Positions 6,362 to 7,844 of a stretch of DNA of 7,844 bases are shown here, piece after piece. The translations under genes and the position numbers were made by a program. The DNA comes from W11650 sp963545585 (GTDB lineage: Bacteria > Bacillota > Clostridia > Lachnospirales > Vallitaleaceae), in contig CAUUKX010000092.1 in assembly GCA_963545585.1 (NCBI GenBank), forward strand, positions 1-7,844, written 5' to 3'. The notes under the pieces are model-generated. The model made no database searches, had not been told where the DNA came from, and saw only the letters and a list, made by a program, of their open reading frames with translations. Within the stretch, counting starts at the first letter, position 1. Each line of letters opens with the position of its first letter.

Positions 6362-6482
6362 AAAACCTCATCTGTGTTTGTTTTCGTTCCTTTCTCTGCC
6401 GAGAACGCAAAATCGCTTTTTAGTCCGGTTAATATTTTGATTTTAAATGCCTGCCGCAGCAGTACATAAAACAGCTGCCGCT

Positions 6483-7844
6483 TTATGGCCTTCTTTGCAG
6501 TTTAGCAATAAAAAAGCCCTGTAATTCTCCCGGTAAAACCTGCAGCATCCCCTGCTGCCAAATCAGCTTACCGGCGGCTGACAACCGCTGACCACCCGCC
6601 GTTTGAAAAACCGAATCAAGCGAAATATCGCACAGCGTAAACTCCGGATGCTTTTTTAAAAAAGCGCCGATTCTGTCTTGATTTTCCGCCGGCAGCAAAG
6701 TACAAGTGCTGTACAGCAAAGTTCCGCCGGGCGCAACATAGCGAGCTGCCTGCTCCAAAATCTGCTCCTGAATCTTACTGAGCTCAGCCACCATCTGCCG
6801 GGTCAGCCGGTATTTGACATCCGGTTTGCCGGCAATCACGCCCAGCCCTGAACAGGGCACATCAGCCAGCACGCAGTCGGCCGCTTCTTTCTTGCGGCCA
6901 TCGGCCTGCGCCGCATCCTGCACCGTCACTTCAATATTTTTTAAACCTAAGCGGCGAATATTTTCTCTTATTTTTTCAGCTTTAAACTCCGATAAGTCCG
7001 ATGCAATCAACTTTGCCTCCGGCAAAAGCGCCGCCAAATGTACACTTTTTCCGCCCGGCGCTGCGCATAAATCATAAATTAGCTGCGGCCGCTCCGCTGC
7101 GGCCAAATAACCGACCAGCATCGAAGCTTCATCCTGAACCTGAACATATCCCTTTTGAAAAACTGCTTCTTCCTCAATGCTGCCGCTGTATTTCCTAACC
7201 TGCGGGAATAATACGCCTTCCCCTCTAATCTGCTCCGCTCGGTGCTGCAAAAAAGCTTCGACCTCTGCCTGTCCGGCTGCATCCGGTACAATCAGCCGCA
7301 AACTAAGCGGCTTTTCCAGTAAAGAGTCACTTAAAATGCTTTCCACTATCGAGTGCGAATAGCTTTCCTGCAAAAGCGCAATAATTTCCTGCGGAAAAGA
7401 ATAAAAAGACTGCCAATCTCCCTGCCGGCGCAGCGACTCCAAATACTCCGCCGCCTCCGCCTGACTTTCGGCCACCCGGCGCAGCAGGGCGTTAATATAA
7501 GGAACGGCCCGAAACCCGCGCCGTTCTTTGGCCAGTTCAACCGCCTCATGAACCACCGAATAAGCCGGAATCTTATCCATATACATCAGCTGATAAAGCG
7601 ACAGCCGTAAAATCTCATGCACTGCCGGACTCAGCTTTTTCAGGCGCAGCTTGGAATAATAACGCAGCAGCTTATCCAGCGTATATTCTCTTTCCAGCAC
7701 GCCCTGTGCCAGCCTCTTAATAAAAGCCCGCTGCGCCCGGTTCAAATCAGGATAATCCGCCATCTTTTGCAAATAAATCGTTTTAAAAAAACGCTTTTCC
7801 GTGCGTTCCAGCAAAATTTCCAGCACAATCGCCCGTTCTCTTTT
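6483..7844 (-). CDS. rsmB: 16S rRNA (cytosine-967-C5) methyltransferase RsmB, 5'-truncated by the window edge
   Basis: Makes m5C967 (E. coli numbering) in 16S rRNA, using SAM. The N-terminal NusB-like RNA-binding helical domain is followed by a Rossmann methyltransferase domain. Counting from the GTG at 7824-7826, visible motifs are DLCAAPGGK (252-260, SAM motif I), SDLSE (277-280, motif II acidic residue), QDA (303-305), ADVPCSGLG (321-329, Cys325, release cysteine) and YSTCTLLPAEN (372-382, Cys375, nucleophile). The C-terminus is complete, with a TAA at 6483-6485. The frame stays open to the window end, reading KRERAI before that GTG, which resembles the usual basic R-A-x-x-L start of RsmB. 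The GTG also lacks a Shine-Dalgarno sequence. I therefore treat the gene as partial, with its start a few codons outside. In relatives priA, def and fmt often precede it; they are not visible here. Confidence 0.94.
   Translation of the reverse strand, partial: KRERAIVLEILLERTEKRFFKTIYLQKMADYPDLNRAQRAFIKRLAQGVLEREYTLDKLLRYYSKLRLKKLSPAVHEILRLSLYQLMYMDKIPAYSVVHEAVELAKERRGFRAVPYINALLRRVAESQAEAAEYLESLRRQGDWQSFYSFPQEIIALLQESYSHSIVESILSDSLLEKPLSLRLIVPDAAGQAEVEAFLQHRAEQIRGEGVLFPQVRKYSGSIEEEAVFQKGYVQVQDEASMLVGYLAAAERPQLIYDLCAAPGGKSVHLAALLPEAKLIASDLSEFKAEKIRENIRRLGLKNIEVTVQDAAQADGRKKEAADCVLADVPCSGLGVIAGKPDVKYRLTRQMVAELSKIQEQILEQAARYVAPGGTLLYSTCTLLPAENQDRIGAFLKKHPEFTLCDISLDSVFQTAGGQRLSAAGKLIWQQGMLQVLPGELQGFFIAKLQRRP

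Larger units (their letters stand above)
6291..6482. other. Intergenic region between rsmB and rlmN
   Basis: This 192-bp gap is the longest in the window. Reading with transcription, it begins with an imperfect hairpin just after the rsmB stop (6456-6478: GCAGCTGT against ACTGCTGC, one mismatch, seven-base loop, no U-run). A small TTCTC-GGCA-GAGAA hairpin lies at 6392-6405, followed by TTGACA at 6356-6361 and the 17-bp tandem duplication just before the rlmN ribosome-binding site. I see no gene in it. Confidence 0.7.

Noticed and set aside
6321..6371. 16-codon minus-strand frame (MRFFDSCQINVRNLYG) that could be a leader peptide before rlmN
   Set aside because: The nearest AAAGGA lies about 16 bases from its ATG, too far for good initiation, and no attenuator-like alternative hairpins accompany it. 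Short frames like this are common by chance.
6456..6478. Hairpin immediately after the rsmB stop codon
   Set aside because: An eight-pair stem with one mismatch and no following U-run does not meet the pattern of an intrinsic terminator. It is mentioned only as part of the gap.
7079..7291. Second minus-strand frame within rsmB
   Set aside because: It is a shadow frame. The rsmB frame is intact across this region with all methyltransferase motifs, so there is no sign of a frameshift or nested gene.

Overview
The window is one block of chromosomal housekeeping genes from a Bacillota (Firmicutes) bacterium, most likely a member of Clostridia. All seven recognised genes lie on the minus strand, so transcription runs from high to low coordinates. 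The order rsmB, rlmN, prpC, prkC, rsgA, rpe, thiN is the conserved Gram-positive arrangement known from Bacillus subtilis (yloM-yloN-prpC-prkC-cpgA-rpe-yloS). The PASTA-type Ser/Thr kinase next to its PP2C phosphatase is the strongest taxonomic pointer. The clostridial assignment is an inference from gene order and protein character; no rRNA gene is present to test it.

Layout from the upstream (right) end. rsmB (6483-7844) makes a 16S rRNA m5C methyltransferase and is cut by the window edge at its 5' end. A 192-bp gap follows, carrying a perfect 17-bp tandem duplication and a weak possible promoter. Next come rlmN (23S rRNA/tRNA m2A methyltransferase), prpC (PP2C phosphatase) and prkC (membrane kinase with three PASTA domains), each overlapping the next by 10-11 nt. 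After 71 bp comes rsgA (small-subunit assembly GTPase), which overlaps rpe (ribulose-phosphate 3-epimerase) by 22 nt. A 146-bp gap holding a 10-bp-period minisatellite separates rpe from thiN (thiamine pyrophosphokinase). Only 26 bases lie beyond thiN. No intergenic stretch exceeds 300 bases.

Together the genes cover rRNA modification and ribosome assembly (rsmB, rlmN, rsgA), a reversible Ser/Thr phosphorylation switch sensing the cell wall (prpC/prkC), and central and cofactor metabolism (rpe, thiN). In B. subtilis the RsgA orthologue CpgA is a PrkC/PrpC substrate and also removes a toxic sugar phosphate that blocks the pentose phosphate pathway, so the cluster has plausible functional logic beyond shared transcription.

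I see no mobile element, CRISPR array, tRNA, rRNA, riboswitch, toxin or defence gene. All seven coding frames look intact, with their key catalytic motifs present. The items most worth a second look are small: the two intergenic tandem repeats, a roughly 40-residue insertion in ThiN whose DNA holds three inverted repeats, and the overlapping start and stop arrangement. I found no convincing undescribed system.
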